A DNA stretch of 64,000 bases from Nectonema munidae (GCA_030549495.1 JAUIRK010000978.1:62001-126000), one strand, 5' to 3'. Shown: positions 1-11,813, numbered from the stretch's first letter. Notes: generated by a model not told the origin, from the letters alone. Translations and numbers: made by a program.

Positions 1-414
1 TGAACGACAACAACAAGAGTATCAGCCATTTCTTTTGCTTGGCGCAATTGGTTTGCATGCCCATAATGAACCATATCATAGCTGAGTGAAAAATAAATAG
101 ACAAGATTTTAAAACAGTCTACGCGAAGCGCATGATCAGGATAATGAACTTTGAAAAAATTCGCGTAGGAAAACAGGTACTATATGATGGACAGTGTAGT
201 TTGTAAAAGAAAAATGAGAATGTGTTTATATATCATTAATAATAATCAATATCTGTCATGTTCTAACGAGACTTGCGGTGAAATACAGTTGGGAGTCTGG
301 AGTAGCATGTATTAAGAAGGAGTCGGTCTCCGAACACGATTTTAAAGTTAGAATGATGAATGTTAGATTAAAATATAAAAATCTCTTTAATGCCTGGCGT
401 TGAAAAATACCAAC
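1..414. other. AT-rich sequence, no gene seen
   Basis: No open frame with coding character, splice signals or recognisable element was found on either strand. It leads into the dispersed repeat at 415. Confidence 0.5.
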
Positions 415-790
415 TCATAATAAAAGCTGAAAAATTCAATAAATTATAAAGAATGAACTTTTTATAACATAAATACGTTGTAAAGAAATGAGTAGAAAGT
501 TTTTGTAAACAATTTTTGGACCAAATACATTTGAAAAATAATTTACGATGTAATTTCGTTTTTGAATGCTACTGTTTGTTATCGACAATAATTTGAAAAT
601 CTTTTTGAAAACAATGTAAGAAAGACATTAAACTGAGAGAAACGAATAAAACATTTTAATTAACTATGTTAAAGACACCAAACATTTTGCTTACAACATA
701 AAGCAGAAAGGTGTAAGATTCGGGACACATGACTGTCTAAAATCTCTTTTTCTTGAAAATTTAAAATTTTGAAAATTACTGGTCTGAAAA
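415..790 (+). repeat. Dispersed repeat A, copy 1
   Basis: This stretch resembles 59920-60330 in the same orientation. Shared blocks occur in the same order: AAAGAATGAACTTTTT, then GAAAATCTTTT(T)GAA, AAGAAAGACA(T/C)TAAACT, ACATTT(T/C)AAT and TTTTGCTT(A/G)CAACA. The flanks are unrelated, so this is a dispersed repeat and not a local duplication. There is no coding capacity and no clear inverted end. The class is unknown. Confidence 0.6.
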
Positions 791-1640
791 TACCACTGGA
801 GACCAAATATGTGTGCCCCTGGTCCACAATGCATGTTTTATCTGGTCTGAAGACTTTTCAAGCTTCAATTTCTTATTAAAACAAAGTCACGGTTAATCTG
901 CTCTGAATGCCTACATATATGTGCCTCACTTTCAAAACTAAAATTACAAATATAAATACTTTCAAGGGTATTTAAAGGAGACTAAAATACAAATACACAA
1001 ATGTATTTGACCCCAAGTCCGGTTCTAAGTTTCCCACCTCCTTAAGGACTTCAGCGATGATACTATTGTAATTAAAATTGCGTAAATGGTACGATGATGA
1101 GGTAAATGTGAGCTCTTAACCCCATTTCTGTCGTGGTAGTTTTAATTGCTCAGTGACGAGGGGAAAAAGGTCCATTTTAGATACCCTCCTTTTTTCTTAA
1201 AATATTGAATATTCTTACAAAATTGTAAACCTGATAGTGTCATTTATTTTTCATTAAAATCAATCAAATCTGACAATCAATGCGAAATACTATATAAACT
1301 CTAGAATATATTATAAACTCCACATTTTTTTAGCTTAATATTGTCTTAATTTAATTAATGAACCAACTCTTGGTCATCAATTCGCCCAAAATATTTTACC
1401 TGTCAGTAAATTAGCTTTCATAGGTGACTTAACGCCAAACACTTGTTCTCATTGTTTTAAAAAAATCTTTTTGACCTCTCTTTTTTTTTGATAAAATATT
1501 TAATTGTTTTACAAAATTTTTTGGCAAAGCAATTTAAAAGGGATTTTAAATCCATTTGTGCTATTTATTTTTAATTATTTAATTAGTCAAACATGTTTTT
1601 GATCATGACATTTTAATTGAAGGGTAGTTTTATTGCCGTA
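791..1640. other. AT-rich non-coding sequence
   Basis: Nothing recognisable was found. It holds short A/T runs and no open frame of note. Confidence 0.45.
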
Positions 1641-1649
1641 TGCTCTTTC

Positions 1650-1850
1650 TGACGCCAACCATTTGTTTCAGGGGCTGGAAACCCTTAGCCTTTGCTTACT
1701 CAAAAGCTATACCCAGAAGGCAGCTGTAGTTTGAAATCAGAGTTGCTCTCTCCTAGAACATCTGCCAGCCAAGGCTAACGAGCATGCTCTACCCGAAAGG
1801 TTAAAGCGCCTACTAATTCGCTTTTCACGTCTAGATCGTTTAGTTTGAAA
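1650..1850 (-). repeat. GC-richer SINE-like fragment, unclassified
   Basis: This island is much less AT-rich than its flanks. On the - strand it contains GGGTAGAGCATGCTCG followed by CTTGGCTGGCAG and AGGAGAGAGCAACTC, a compact arrangement that looks like a conserved SINE body or the tail of a retroposon. It has no open frame. I cannot name the family; it could also be a decayed exon. Confidence 0.3.
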
Positions 1851-1931
1851 CAACTCCGCCAAGGGAAGCAGATCTAGAGAAAATATTTTTAATGTTTTTT
1901 AAAAATATACACAAAAATCATCAGATCGGTT

Positions 1932-2318
1932 ATGACTTATGGAACAGAATGTCTAACTTTAAAAAAGAAAGATGAAAGAAGGTTTGCCACAACAGAATTG
2001 AATATGTTGAGGAAAATGCTAAGAATATCCTTGAAAGATCACATAAAAAATGAAGAGGTCAGGAGACGTAGCGTAGTAAACTTTAGTGTTGTGTTATAGA
2101 AAGAAGCAAACTAAGGCGTTCGAAAAGTTTTTGATGGGACTGTAGTCGGCAAAAGAAAGAGGGAAAGACCTTGCAAGAGATGGAAGGGTGGGCTCTTGGA
2201 AAAAATACACACTCTCAGGTTAGAACAAGATAATGCTGAGGATAGAGGAAAATAGAGGCTCAAGATCATGGCCAACGACCCCTAACTTGGGGACAAGGTA
2301 TAGAAGAAGATGAAGAAG
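1932..2318 (+). mobile_element. LINE fragment, reverse transcriptase C-terminal tail
   Basis: From the ATG at 1932 the frame reads MTYGTECLTLKKKDERR, then ELNMLRKMLRISLKDH and IKNEEVRRRS. This is the typical post-RT segment of many animal LINEs, where YG-EC-L is followed by R-L-E--MLR---G-S--D-I-N--I-RR. A second block near 2130-2200 reads GKRKRERPCKRWK, the usual G-RKRGRP-KRW motif near the end of these ORFs. Frames shift between the blocks, so the copy is dead and 5'-truncated, as is common for LINEs. The catalytic RT core (YADD) is absent. The clade (CR1-, RTE- or Jockey-like) cannot be decided from this tail. Confidence 0.75.
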
Positions 2319-2789
2319 TTAGTCAAACATGTGAATCAATGTCAAATTATAATCGTGCTGCACTATTACTAACTTTCGGTATTCAGCTCGCCTAACAAAT
2401 TTTACATATAACTTTAATCTTCATAGATGACTTTATCCCAAATATTTTTATAATTTCTAAATGTAAATTTATCCTATATGGAAGATTCAGAAAATCAAAC
2501 TATATCAAATTTCGGTAATTGTGTATTTAACTCTAAGTTATTTGCGTTAAGATTCATTATAGAAGTTTTCTCTTCATTTAGAAAATCAATCTTTTCCTAT
2601 TTGATCGTGATTATATTTTTATCAATCTATCATAGGTAACAAGCATTACACCTCTAAAGATGGTCATACACATATGTCGCTGATTACACACATTTTATAA
2701 ACCTGCATGACGACAAATTATCTTTGCTTGTATAATCATTTTTGCTGTTCAAACATTGTTTTGTTCATGTATTTGTGTGTTGTTCACGT

Positions 2790-4425
2790 AATGCAGCGCT
2801 GCTCAAATGTTAAAGAAGATGATGAGATTCCATACATGCATTAATCCTTTGGAGCGTGAGTACGGTTGGTTAGATGCTGGATTGGATAACTCAAGGTCTT
2901 GGAATCGATCCCACATGAGCCTCCTTTCCTCATAGTTCGATACAAGCTGCACAATTGTGCCTTTTCGATGAAAACATCTCGCGTTACCTTTACTACCTTT
3001 AGAAAATGATCCGGGAACTTCGTACGATTTTAAGAGCAACTTGGAAATATTTTGGGAAGAGCTGAATTTGAATGTTGATGGAGAACAAGTTGAAGAAAAA
3101 TTTTTTCATTAGGAGAGAGTAAATGAAAGAATAACATGGAGCACTCATGAGCAAGCCAGAGTAAGAAGGCCACGAGCAACAGATATCAGATTTGCTGGTG
3201 TTATAGGTATGACAAAAAGGCCAAAAGTATTTTGGAAGTTATTTTTTGACGAAAATATAATTGTAATTTTTTTGAAGTACACTAATCTAGGTAATAATAA
3301 TTACATACAACAACGATATATAACTGAAAAACTTAAACAAAATAGAATTACATGTGTTAAAACTCTAAGTCAGAGTGAACTATGTGCTTACATAGGGCTT
3401 TTCAGATCAAAATCATTTGAAAACTTATTTAGTTTAGCTAGAAGGGTTGGTATTCAATTAAATGTTTTCAACCCAAAAATACCTCTAAATATGGTCTTCC
3501 TTTAAAATCCATAAACGTAAATAGGTAGGTTAGGTATCCCTTTACATTTTTTGGTGTTTGTTTGAAGACAAGACAAAAAACGGAGATGGACAATTTTATG
3601 TGCCTGCATCAGTGGTGGCTATTGTTAAATCAATGATTTAAGGTTTAGGTCAGAAAGTGCCTCTTAGAGGTCGAAATCTAAATATTGATAGAACTATAGT
3701 TAGAACAATTAATATCTATAGAAAAGGTATACTTAATGAAATAAAAAATGTTAAGTGAAAATTTCTATTATAAATATCGGTATAATAAAAAAAAAAAGAT
3801 TTATCATTACATAGTTATGCAAAAAACAAATACAAAAAGTCAAAAAAATATAGTCTTGCAAAGTTCTCCCCTCTTTTTGAAATGTCGAACACTTGATAAG
3901 AAAAAAAAGCCAGCAATTTTTAAGTTTTACGATTTTACTTAAGGAGAAACCGAAACTGTCGATCAGATGATGAGAAATTATTCAACAGTACGAGAATCAA
4001 ACAAATGGAAGCCTACAGCATTTTTATAGATTTTAGACACAGCTCGCATCAATGCTACATCTTCAGTATGAATAATAATTTAGATGCAAGGAAAAGCAAT
4101 AGTTTAAAAAATGGATTCGATATAGACTATTCAATGATCTTACCTTATTTACAAGAAAGACCAAAAGTTGGTTTGAAAGCTAATATCATTAGAAAAAATA
4201 ATGACTCAAATTTTGTGATAACTGGAACAAAACCAGAGATAGTTCCCCAAATTTCTTCACACCAAACAAAAGATGTATTTTTTGTCTGGAAAATATTACT
4301 CAGGGGGGGGGGGGCGTAAATACAAAGAAAAAAGGAATAAATTAAGACAAATTTGGAAACAATGTCATAACTGCAAGGAAAATAATTTGTCGCAAACACT
4401 CCTCTGTTGTTCACAATGTCATTAG
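2790..4425 (+). mobile_element. piggyBac transposase remnant
   Basis: Successive + strand fragments match the piggyBac transposase in order. At 3209-3505 the segment has W-LFFDENIIVIFLKYTN and TLSQSELCAYIGL, the N-terminal part of the DDE_Tnp_1_7 domain. Near 3670-3745 GRNLNIDRT and IYRKGILNEIK correspond to the GRNITVDRWF and GT-R-NRKGIP region. At 3890-4060 KKPAIFKFYDFT, GETETVDQMMRNYS and WKPTAFFIDF correspond to the conserved C-terminal half. A final CHNCK segment near 4365 resembles the cysteine-rich tail. The frame changes several times and there are internal stops, so it is inactive. A tRNA-SINE at 2851-3003 sits inside or at the front of it. Terminal repeats were not recognised. Confidence 0.82.
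2851..3003 (+). mobile_element. tRNA-derived SINE, family 1
   Basis: The head looks like a tRNA gene. An A-box-like GTACGGTTGGTTAGA is followed by CTCAAGGTCTTGG and a B-box-like GAATCGATCCC. The body holds TCATAGTTCGATACAAG, GCACAATTGTGCC, TTTTCGATGAAAAC and a tail rich in ACCTTTACTACC. The same order recurs at 17703, 26492 and 57579 and inverted at 5497 and 27565, which defines a family. It lies just before the recognisable transposase domain at 3209, so it probably inserted into the older piggyBac copy. Confidence 0.78.
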
Positions 4426-4429
4426 ATTA

Positions 4430-5490
4430 TAACGTGTTTTTTAATATTTTATAATACACAAAAATGATCATTTTTCATAAAATTCAGTCATCACGTTGTG
4501 TTTTACTTTGTGATTGTTAAGGTTTCACGGAAAAAAGAATTTAAGCTTTACATTTTTTAATACTTTATTAATCTATCTAATACTTAAGTGACACATCTAG
4601 AAGAGATTACAACAAATTTCCTTTAAGGAGAAAAAAGGAATTATGAAAAGTTAATGAGAAATAAATCAGCAAGTTAGCTTTAATTTAAAAAATTTAATTT
4701 AATTTGAATTAAAGTTTAATAAGCAAAATTTTAACAAACCAAAATTTGATTCACATTTGCTAGCAGTTGCCGAATCAATTCAAAAAATTTGTATATATAA
4801 GTGTTATGTATTCCAATATATACATATGCTTGAAAAATTTCAAGAGTGTATCTAATATAAAAACTAACTTATATGTTATAGACATTATAACATAAAAATT
4901 CAGTTGTAAAAAAAGTACATTTGATTTTGATTGACAGTTTTAGACATGAGAGGGTCATTCTACTACCGTGAAAATGGTATAAAAAGATGCAGCTAACATT
5001 TTCATAAACATTGTAATATATATTCTTTAATCTACATGTTTTTTGACCTCAAAATAAAAAATTTCATTCTTCGGCGCAAGGTTAAGAAACATTGAGAAAG
5101 TTCAGATTCTAGGTGTAATATCCTATTAATAGCATCATAAATTTTTAGAATTTTAAAGTAATAACTACCAGCTATCTAAACACAGTATATAGAAAAAAAT
5201 TCTTTTGATTTCAATTCAGGTCCAATCAGACATCAAAATCTTATAACATAAAATACTCAGTTTATTTAAACACAGGCGAGTAGTTTTCAAAAATATATGC
5301 CCTCAACGATAAGACTTTAAAACACTCGTTTTCAACCAGAAAAGAAATAAATGATGTTGCCAAATATGCGAGTTACACTGTGCATCTGACGAGGAAGGCT
5401 GTAATATTTTTTTTCTTAGTTTTTATTTTTTTGTATTGTCATTTTGTACTTTCTACTAATCATAAAACAGTTTCATTACCATAAGTTTAT
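4430..5490. other. AT-rich non-coding sequence
   Basis: No gene or recognisable element was found. It includes a run of G near 4303-4313 at the end of the preceding remnant and many A/T runs. Confidence 0.45.
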
Positions 5491-5496
5491 TTTAGG

Positions 5497-5600
5497 CAAA
5501 AATTTTTATCGAACTATGAGGAAAGTAAACTTGATACGAGATTGAACCCAGGACCTTGAGTTATTGAAACCCAGTATCTAACCAACCTTACTCAGAGAGA
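5497..5600 (-). mobile_element. tRNA-derived SINE, family 1, inverted copy
   Basis: On the + strand the B-box complement GATTGAACCCAGGACCTTGA is followed by GTTATTGAAACCCAGTATC and AACCAACCTTACTCA. This is the reverse complement of the tRNA-like head of the copies at 26492 and 57579. Part of the body (TATCGAACTATGAGGAAA) is also present. The tail is missing, so it is truncated. Confidence 0.72.
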
Positions 5601-6300
5601 GGAAAATAAGGTTTATAGAATTAACAAGTGTATTCTATAATAATATATTATATATATATATTTTTTTCAAGTTTAAGTTTTTTAAAAAAAAAAAAGATCC
5701 ATTTTGAAAATTTGAAAAAAATATACAGTAAAACTAAAAATAATTTTCGTGCAATCGCGCTATAAATTGTATATTATACAGTACAGTTGTAATCAATCGT
5801 TATTTTGATGATAATAATAGTTGGTAGGTAGAGATTTTAGAACACTTTCCTAAATTAATATATATCCTTACTAGATGCTTTTGCAACTCTAGGTTGTTTT
5901 TGAAAATTAAAATGATTAGAATTTTCATTAAGTTAGAATAAGAAGAAATTCAGTAAAATTAGTAAGAAAATGGCCTATAGTTTTACTCAAAGTGTTATCC
6001 GATTGTGTTGTTGAGGGATAAAAAGGAATACCGTTAATATCCTAGTTACGACCTAAATCGGTTCCGACCAGCCTATCGTAACGGTAGTAAGTAAGATAGA
6101 ATTCAAAATGGCAAACACAAGGGTTATACTTCAGATCATACGATATCAATTTATTGCATTTTCAACTTACCTTTTCTGTTCAATTTATTTTATATTTGTT
6201 TAATTATCAATTTTATAACAAAACAATTTTAATAAATATAAATAAATACTCTTGTAGAAATGAAATAAAATTTAAAGTTTACTAGTGCCTGGTTGTATGT
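5601..6300. other. AT-rich non-coding sequence with simple repeats
   Basis: It contains a short TA run near 5640-5665 and A runs near 5684-5694. No coding signal was found. Confidence 0.45.
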
Positions 6301-6312
6301 TATCTACAATTT

Positions 6313-6460
6313 TTGATGCGTACAATCAAGAGAAAGATTAGACAGTTAGTCTGGCATAGTAAGAGGGTGGCCTCACAAGAGAAGGTAATAGGAGCGTTGT
6401 GGGATGCAGAAGCAATAGAGGCATCGAAGCTGGGTGAGGCAGACTTGGTGGTTTTCTTCA
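6313..6460 (+). other. Unidentified coding-like fragment
   Basis: A short frame reads MRTIKRKIRQLVWHSKRV and continues for about 45 charged residues before turning hydrophobic and AT-rich. Its base composition is higher in GC than its surroundings. The basic start with a LVWH motif recalls the end of LINE ORFs (I-R--L-W-GH), but the match is too short to assign. Confidence 0.25.
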
Positions 6461-6484
6461 TAAACTTGCTCAATTTAGTTTGTA

Positions 6485-8070
6485 TTATATGTTTTTACTT
6501 CTCTTCACGAATTCTTTATACCCCCTCTTTGTTTCTTGCGTAGTTCTTTCTATTCTGGCAAACCGTTCAACATTTGGATTCATGCTTTCAAGTTTTTGTA
6601 GAATGGCGTTCATCATAGCCATGACCTTGGATAACCTCTCTACAGTAAACATTTTTTCGGATATTTCTTCTTTTACTGCTTCTCTTCTTTCTTCTTCTTC
6701 TATTTCTTGGAGTTTTTCGTTTGTTAACTGTTCATATTCTTCAGTTATTAGTTGTTCAATATTTTCTTCATCACACTTTAATTCCAACTGAGTTGCCAAA
6801 CGAACAACTTTTCCTCGGACATTGCTTAATTCTTCCTCGTTATCAAAACTAACAAAATCTTGAAAAAAGCACTTCTTACACTGTTTCTATAAACACGTGC
6901 ATACATTTTTCTGTTAGAAAATCCTAAGCTTTAACAACAAACAGTGATAAATATTGTATGATTTCCAATAATAATCAAGCAAAGTCAAACCAGGGTTTGC
7001 ATCCATAGCTTTAATAGCCTAATCAAAAGAAATGCGCAAATAGTGCGCCTTAAAGGTAGAAATCACTTCTTGGACGAGAGGAGTTGAACGAGAGGAGTAG
7101 TATTAGCAGGAAAACCAGAACTTTAATATGTGAATAAATATCATCCAAGTAAGTAGGATGGCCAGGCTCATTGTCAAGCATCAATAAAATTTTAAAGGGA
7201 ATCTTTATCACTGCAATATTGACTCACTTCTTGAACACAACAGTTCTTTAAACAGTGTGTGTGTCATCCACGCTTTTTGATTACTTCGATAATAAATAGG
7301 GCGGGTATGCTTATTCACGTTTTTCAGTGAATGTGGATTTTATGAAAGTCTAATAAGATAAGTTTTTAATTTGTGCCCTGCATTGTTTCCACCAAACAAT
7401 AAAGGAATCTTTCTTTAATTGCCTTGTGCACTTAAATTCCCTTTTTTTTCCAAAACAAAGCAGTTTCATCTACATTAAAAATTTGCTCTTGTAAATATCC
7501 TTTATCTTCAATCAATATATCAAATTTTTTCACAAATGCTTTAGCTGCATGCTAATCACAGTTTGCAGCCTTACCTCTCGACAAAACGTGATGAACCTGA
7601 TTACGCTCTCGAAAACGACGAAACCATCCATTACTTGCTATGATTTATAATGATGCGTATTTTTTACATGCACTTTGTTTTAATATCCGAAATAAACTTC
7701 TAGCTTTACTTTGTACTGCTTGAAACATCACTTTCACACCTCGTTGTCTATTATTTTCCAACCAAGTAAAAAGCAACTTTTTCACCTCAGTAATCGATCT
7801 TCACGATTTTTTGTAATTATCGTTGATTTAATGGTGTCTGCTGCTTTCATTGCTTCTCTAAAACGATCAATTTCAAGAAAAGCATCCTTATTTGATGTCT
7901 CGGAAATGAACATATTATGAGATGCAAAGAAAAATAATATTATGGATGACATGGATGTCTTCCTTGTGATGCCAAATGTATAATAGGGCGTAGTGATGAA
8001 ATGGCATGGTTTAGAAAAAAACATTATATAGGCCATGCAATATTTAGACAGTAGAAAAACTAACCCCAAA
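6485..8070 (-). mobile_element. Tigger/pogo DNA transposon remnant
   Basis: Read on the - strand, fragments follow the order of a Tigger (DDE_1, jerky-like) transposase. Near 8070-7780 is an N-terminal DNA-binding part ending in KNREDRLLR. Near 7770-7550 are KLLFTWLENN, QSKARSLF, SNGWFRRFRERN and VLSRGKAAN, the CENP-B-type helix-turn-helix segment. Near 7490-7440 QIFNVDETALFWKK carries the first catalytic aspartate. At 6799-6485 an acidic C-terminal tail holds EKMFTVERLSKVM and NPNVERFARI. Stops and frame changes separate the parts, and most of the segment between the first and last catalytic residues is unreadable. Clear terminal inverted repeats were not found. The + strand open frame over 6480-6791 is antisense to the tail. 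Confidence 0.82.
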
Positions 8071-8099
8071 AAGTTTTATTGTTTGAACGATAGAGAAGA

Positions 8100-8900
8100 G
8101 TAATCAAAAAAAGGATTTTTTGTAATAAATAATCTTAAAACTAATTGCTGAGAGGGAGTTGGCTGGAGGTATAACCTTCTTTTTTAATGTTGTTACAGTT
8201 GTTACTTTTTGTAAAGAATTATTGAATTGAAAACACTTGGATTCTGTATTAAAGATTATTCTGAAATTAGTGGGTTGTGGAGGATTATTCAAACTTTTTT
8301 TTGTAGTGAGCTCTGATAAGAGTCAAAGTTGGACGTTTTGGAGAATGGTATAATAGTTAGTGTTATATCTTGGGAGTATGTCATTGGAGAATCTATTAGT
8401 GTAATTACTTTTGAAAGAAAGTAATTGAAGTGATCCGAAATAATTTGAGAGGAAGTTTTTATCATGCTTTTGTTGATTCTTTCAACTAAAGAAAGTTGAC
8501 TTTTTCAACCGTAAGGATGTATGCTCGAAGATCGTTAATCACAGTTATTTGTGATTTTAGTATTTAAAAGTTGTGAGTTTTTTGGATGGAACCACTGACC
8601 TTCAACTGTTAAGCTGAGTGGTGCACCATGACTAGTAACAGACATTTAGGTTCCATCTGATTGGTGACATATACGTCTGTTTAGAATATATTGACATTTA
8701 GGGAAAATAAAAAAAAATAATGGAGTAAAAAAGAGATCAATATATAAATCTTGATAAAACTTGTAATAAAAAATAATAATTAGTCAATTTGGATAATATT
8801 AGACAAATTAACTTAACCCAACTAATTTTCTTAAGAGGTACATTCAAGATATGCAATTAAATTAACTATATCTGTTATAAAATTTCATGTTTATATTATT
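8100..8900. other. Non-coding sequence, nothing recognised
   Basis: A short - strand open frame at 8104-8292 has no recognisable features. No element ends were identified here. Confidence 0.4.
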
Positions 8901-8905
8901 TAAAA

Positions 8906-9084
8906 AACGTTGAGAATATCTTTTATTTAACAAAATGCCAGCAATAATATTTCGGTCACTATGACCTTCTTCAGATATATATGACATAAAATGAAAGCGT
9001 GGAGTGTCTTGCTTGTTGAGTGTTGAGAGGGATATCTGAATATTATTGCTGGTATTTTGTTAAATAAAAGATTTACTCAACGTT
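8906..9084. mobile_element. Foldback MITE with ~48 bp inverted arms
   Basis: The left arm begins AACGTTGAGAATATCTTTTA at 8906. The right arm ends TAAAAGATTTACTCAACGTT at 9084. The arms pair over about 48 bases with few mismatches; both contain TTTGTTAAATAAAAGAT on one strand and the TATTATTGCTGG block. About 80 bases separate them, including TCACTATGACCTTCTTCAG. There is no coding capacity. The target duplication is not clear. Confidence 0.72.
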
Positions 9085-9089
9085 TTCAA

Positions 9090-10430
9090 TTTATATTCTT
9101 TACAACTTTTATTTATTTATGAAGACTCAGTGCTATTTTATCTACATTTATATTATTTAAATTTAAATTTGACAATTGCCTCTAAATATTTTTTTAACAA
9201 GCAGCTCAACAGAACGGGTCCAAATGTTTTAGAAAAACAATATGTTATATTCAATTCATAAATCTAAAAAATTATAATTTGAATGTTTTATTAATTAAAC
9301 ATTTTAATATGAATCTCTCAAAGTTAATAGATGGTGAAATAAAGAAATATTATGAAAAAAATAAAGTTATTAATTTATTAGATACCACTTATTAGATAGA
9401 ATTTTAACGCACTTTTTTTCCTACGTAAACTACTAACGTTAGTATCTGACTTTCTCTAAACAAAAGTTTTTTATGTAATTGTTTTAGTTGTCCTTGTCCG
9501 ATTCTCAATCGTGACATATCCATCTGTCTATCTATCTAAAGGTATTCTTGACTTTGGGTAAATTAAGTTGATTAAAAATATTCTTATGGAAAAATTCATA
9601 CATTTGAAATATAAATAAATAGTTATCAGTGTTTCGTTCAAAGGAAGCATAATCTTCCATAACTGGACAGATGACAGGCATGTTACTATTGAAAATCGAA
9701 CCAAATATCATTAGATAATAACTATACTTTTCTATCATTACGCAATATTATTCATTAACAAATTCATTTGCTCAAAATCTAACTTAAATTTATTTCTGTA
9801 ACTATTATTAAAATTTTGGAATATAGAAATATCAAGTGTCTCTGAGCTTTACTTTCTTGATTGCTTCTATATGCGTTTTTGTTTGTAAAAAGACTGGATT
9901 TACCTCACATTTTGGGAGTTTTGACCCTTTTAGAAACTAATCCATCAAAATAATTTTTGTAAAACAAAATGATTTTGTAAAAATGAATTCACTTAGGTGT
10001 GATTCAATTGTAAGTAAAAAATATAAAATTGAACTACAGGTTTACTATCACTAATCCTCCATCATTGGGATTTGGAAGGTGCCAGTTTAGGGTTAGGGCT
10101 ATATAGTCGGCTGCCTCTGATCCATTAGTTAGATCCTCAGTTTCATGACAGTACAAACACAGAAACAGCTTTACTTCCCTTAGTGACAATTTTCATCGTC
10201 TGTGCAATAGACATGAATGTAGTGCTGCATCACTATGTTGAAGCTCCCTCATAACACGGCATATATGGGAGCAATATTTGTTACATATATATGTGTGGGG
10301 GTGTTTCATATTTTTTACCACTAGATTTTTAAATATAAAGCCTGTTTATTTTTTCAAAAGAATAACTTTTTTACTAATTTTTCATTCATACAAAATATGC
10401 TCAACATTATGTTTCGCATTCCTTATAATC
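9090..10430. other. Mostly AT-rich non-coding sequence
   Basis: A - strand frame at 9532-9738 (68 residues) is not recognisable. A GC-richer patch at about 10055-10260 reads poorly in all frames and may be an old repeat. Nothing else was supported. Confidence 0.4.
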
Positions 10431-10439
10431 GAGAGTATA

Positions 10440-10740
10440 AGAATTGAATGATGGCATGTGAAGTTTTGTTTCGTGTGTAGCCACATTGAGACAGTACACG
10501 GATCATCAAACTTTGTCACGATGTCTGCTGGCGAGAGGAAGCATCCGTTGTTAGACGACTGTCAGGTTGTCTGCAGAAAACTTTGATTTTCCCGGAGCAG
10601 GCTCTTGATGTTGCTGGCAAGGTGAGCCTCGTCGAGATATGTGGTATCTGCCTCCTTGAAGCTATTCGTGGGAGAAAACTCTCATAAGCTTTTCAACTCT
10701 CGTTGCCTTGTTTTGATGAGATCGCCGATGCAAATAAAAA
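10440..10740 (-). other. Unidentified GC-rich coding-like segment
   Basis: Composition changes sharply here compared with both sides. On the - strand a stretch reads FKEADTTYLDEAHLAS followed by NIKSLLRENQSFLQ, and another reads LSPADIVTKFDDPCTVSMW, with stops between them. This looks like decayed protein-coding sequence, either a host pseudogene or a transposon. I do not recognise the family. Confidence 0.28.
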
Positions 10741-11219
10741 GACATAACTGACGCCTTTTTCATGGTTTTGTTAGTAGGGGGTGGAGAGAATGGTATTGAA
10801 ACTAAAAAAGTAATAAAAATTGAAGTCCTATATAATCAAGTGCAATGCAAATCGACTATACGTGTTTTACTAAGTTATATAATATATTAGCTGTGGACCA
10901 ATTTCCTTCAGTGGAGGGTTCAACTAGACCAGTTGGGAAACTAGGTCTCTCTCTAAATATTACTGTTTAAAAAAAGTCTTATTAAAGACTTGAAATGGAA
11001 CGAGAGTGTCCCATATAATCTGTTTAAAGTAAATAAACTCATTGAAAAAGAAATATGTCGAAAATTCTGGAAAACCAATGCCTTAAAGGTAAAATACGGT
11101 CAAACCCAATTTTTTTGCGAACTGAAAATAACCTTTTACTTTGGCCGCCGCATGTCTTTCCGGGGTGTTCTTATTCGCCCCCAATAATTTTTGATTTTTT
11201 TAAACTAGTGTATATCATT

Positions 11220-11612
11220 TATTTTTAGAAGGTTGTTTTTTCTCGTAAAAAGTGCGCACCTTCCTTATTCAATATGGAACCATAATAATACAATGCATTT
11301 ATTAATTTCTTCCATTACTTCTATCCGCGTTATCTTTCTCCTCTTTAAATCTTTGTCAACCACGTTCTTCCATATCAGGTGCGGCCTTCCGTTTTTGGTT
11401 GTTCCTTCTATTTTCATCTTTGTCTTTGTAATAAAGTTCCATAATTCATAAGATTTTGTTGGAGCAGAAGTTTTACTGCGGGATTCCCTTCCTGATGCAA
11501 ACCCTCCTCCTTTCTCACTCTGGGCTTGGGACCAGACGATCATCGAGTTTTTATATGCGTTATGTAAAATCTTCTTCCAAACGCTGTAATAATAATAATA
11601 ATAATTTGTCAA
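11220..11612 (-). mobile_element. Probable LINE-like ORF tail
   Basis: The - strand frame includes SYELWNFITKTKMKIEGTTK, NGRPHLIWKNVVDKDLKRRK and EVMEEINKC. The GRP--IWK-VV--DL-RR arrangement resembles the final segment of LINE reverse transcriptase ORFs (GRPK-TW---V--DL--R). An (AAT)n microsatellite starts at 11586. The match is short and could be another element; the catalytic RT region is not present. Confidence 0.42.
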
Positions 11613-11813
11613 TGCATGTGACTGTATTGAAAATCACTTTTCTACTACATGTGCCTGTGCTAGTATCTGAAATTCTTTTAAAAGCGCAGTTACCAATTTA
11701 TCAAACCTGTCACTTGTAAATGTAAAAATTATCTATCCCACTGTTACATACACTGATACACTAAATCAGAATTCAACTTGCCAAATGTGATTTCTTTATT
11801 ACGCATTGGAAAA

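Noticed and set aside
2851-3003. A genuine tRNA gene
   Set aside because: The boxes are tRNA-like but no cloverleaf with paired acceptor stem is evident and the sequence continues into a repeated body, so it is a SINE.
6480-6791. 103-residue + strand open frame
   Set aside because: Antisense of the acidic Tigger C-terminal tail.
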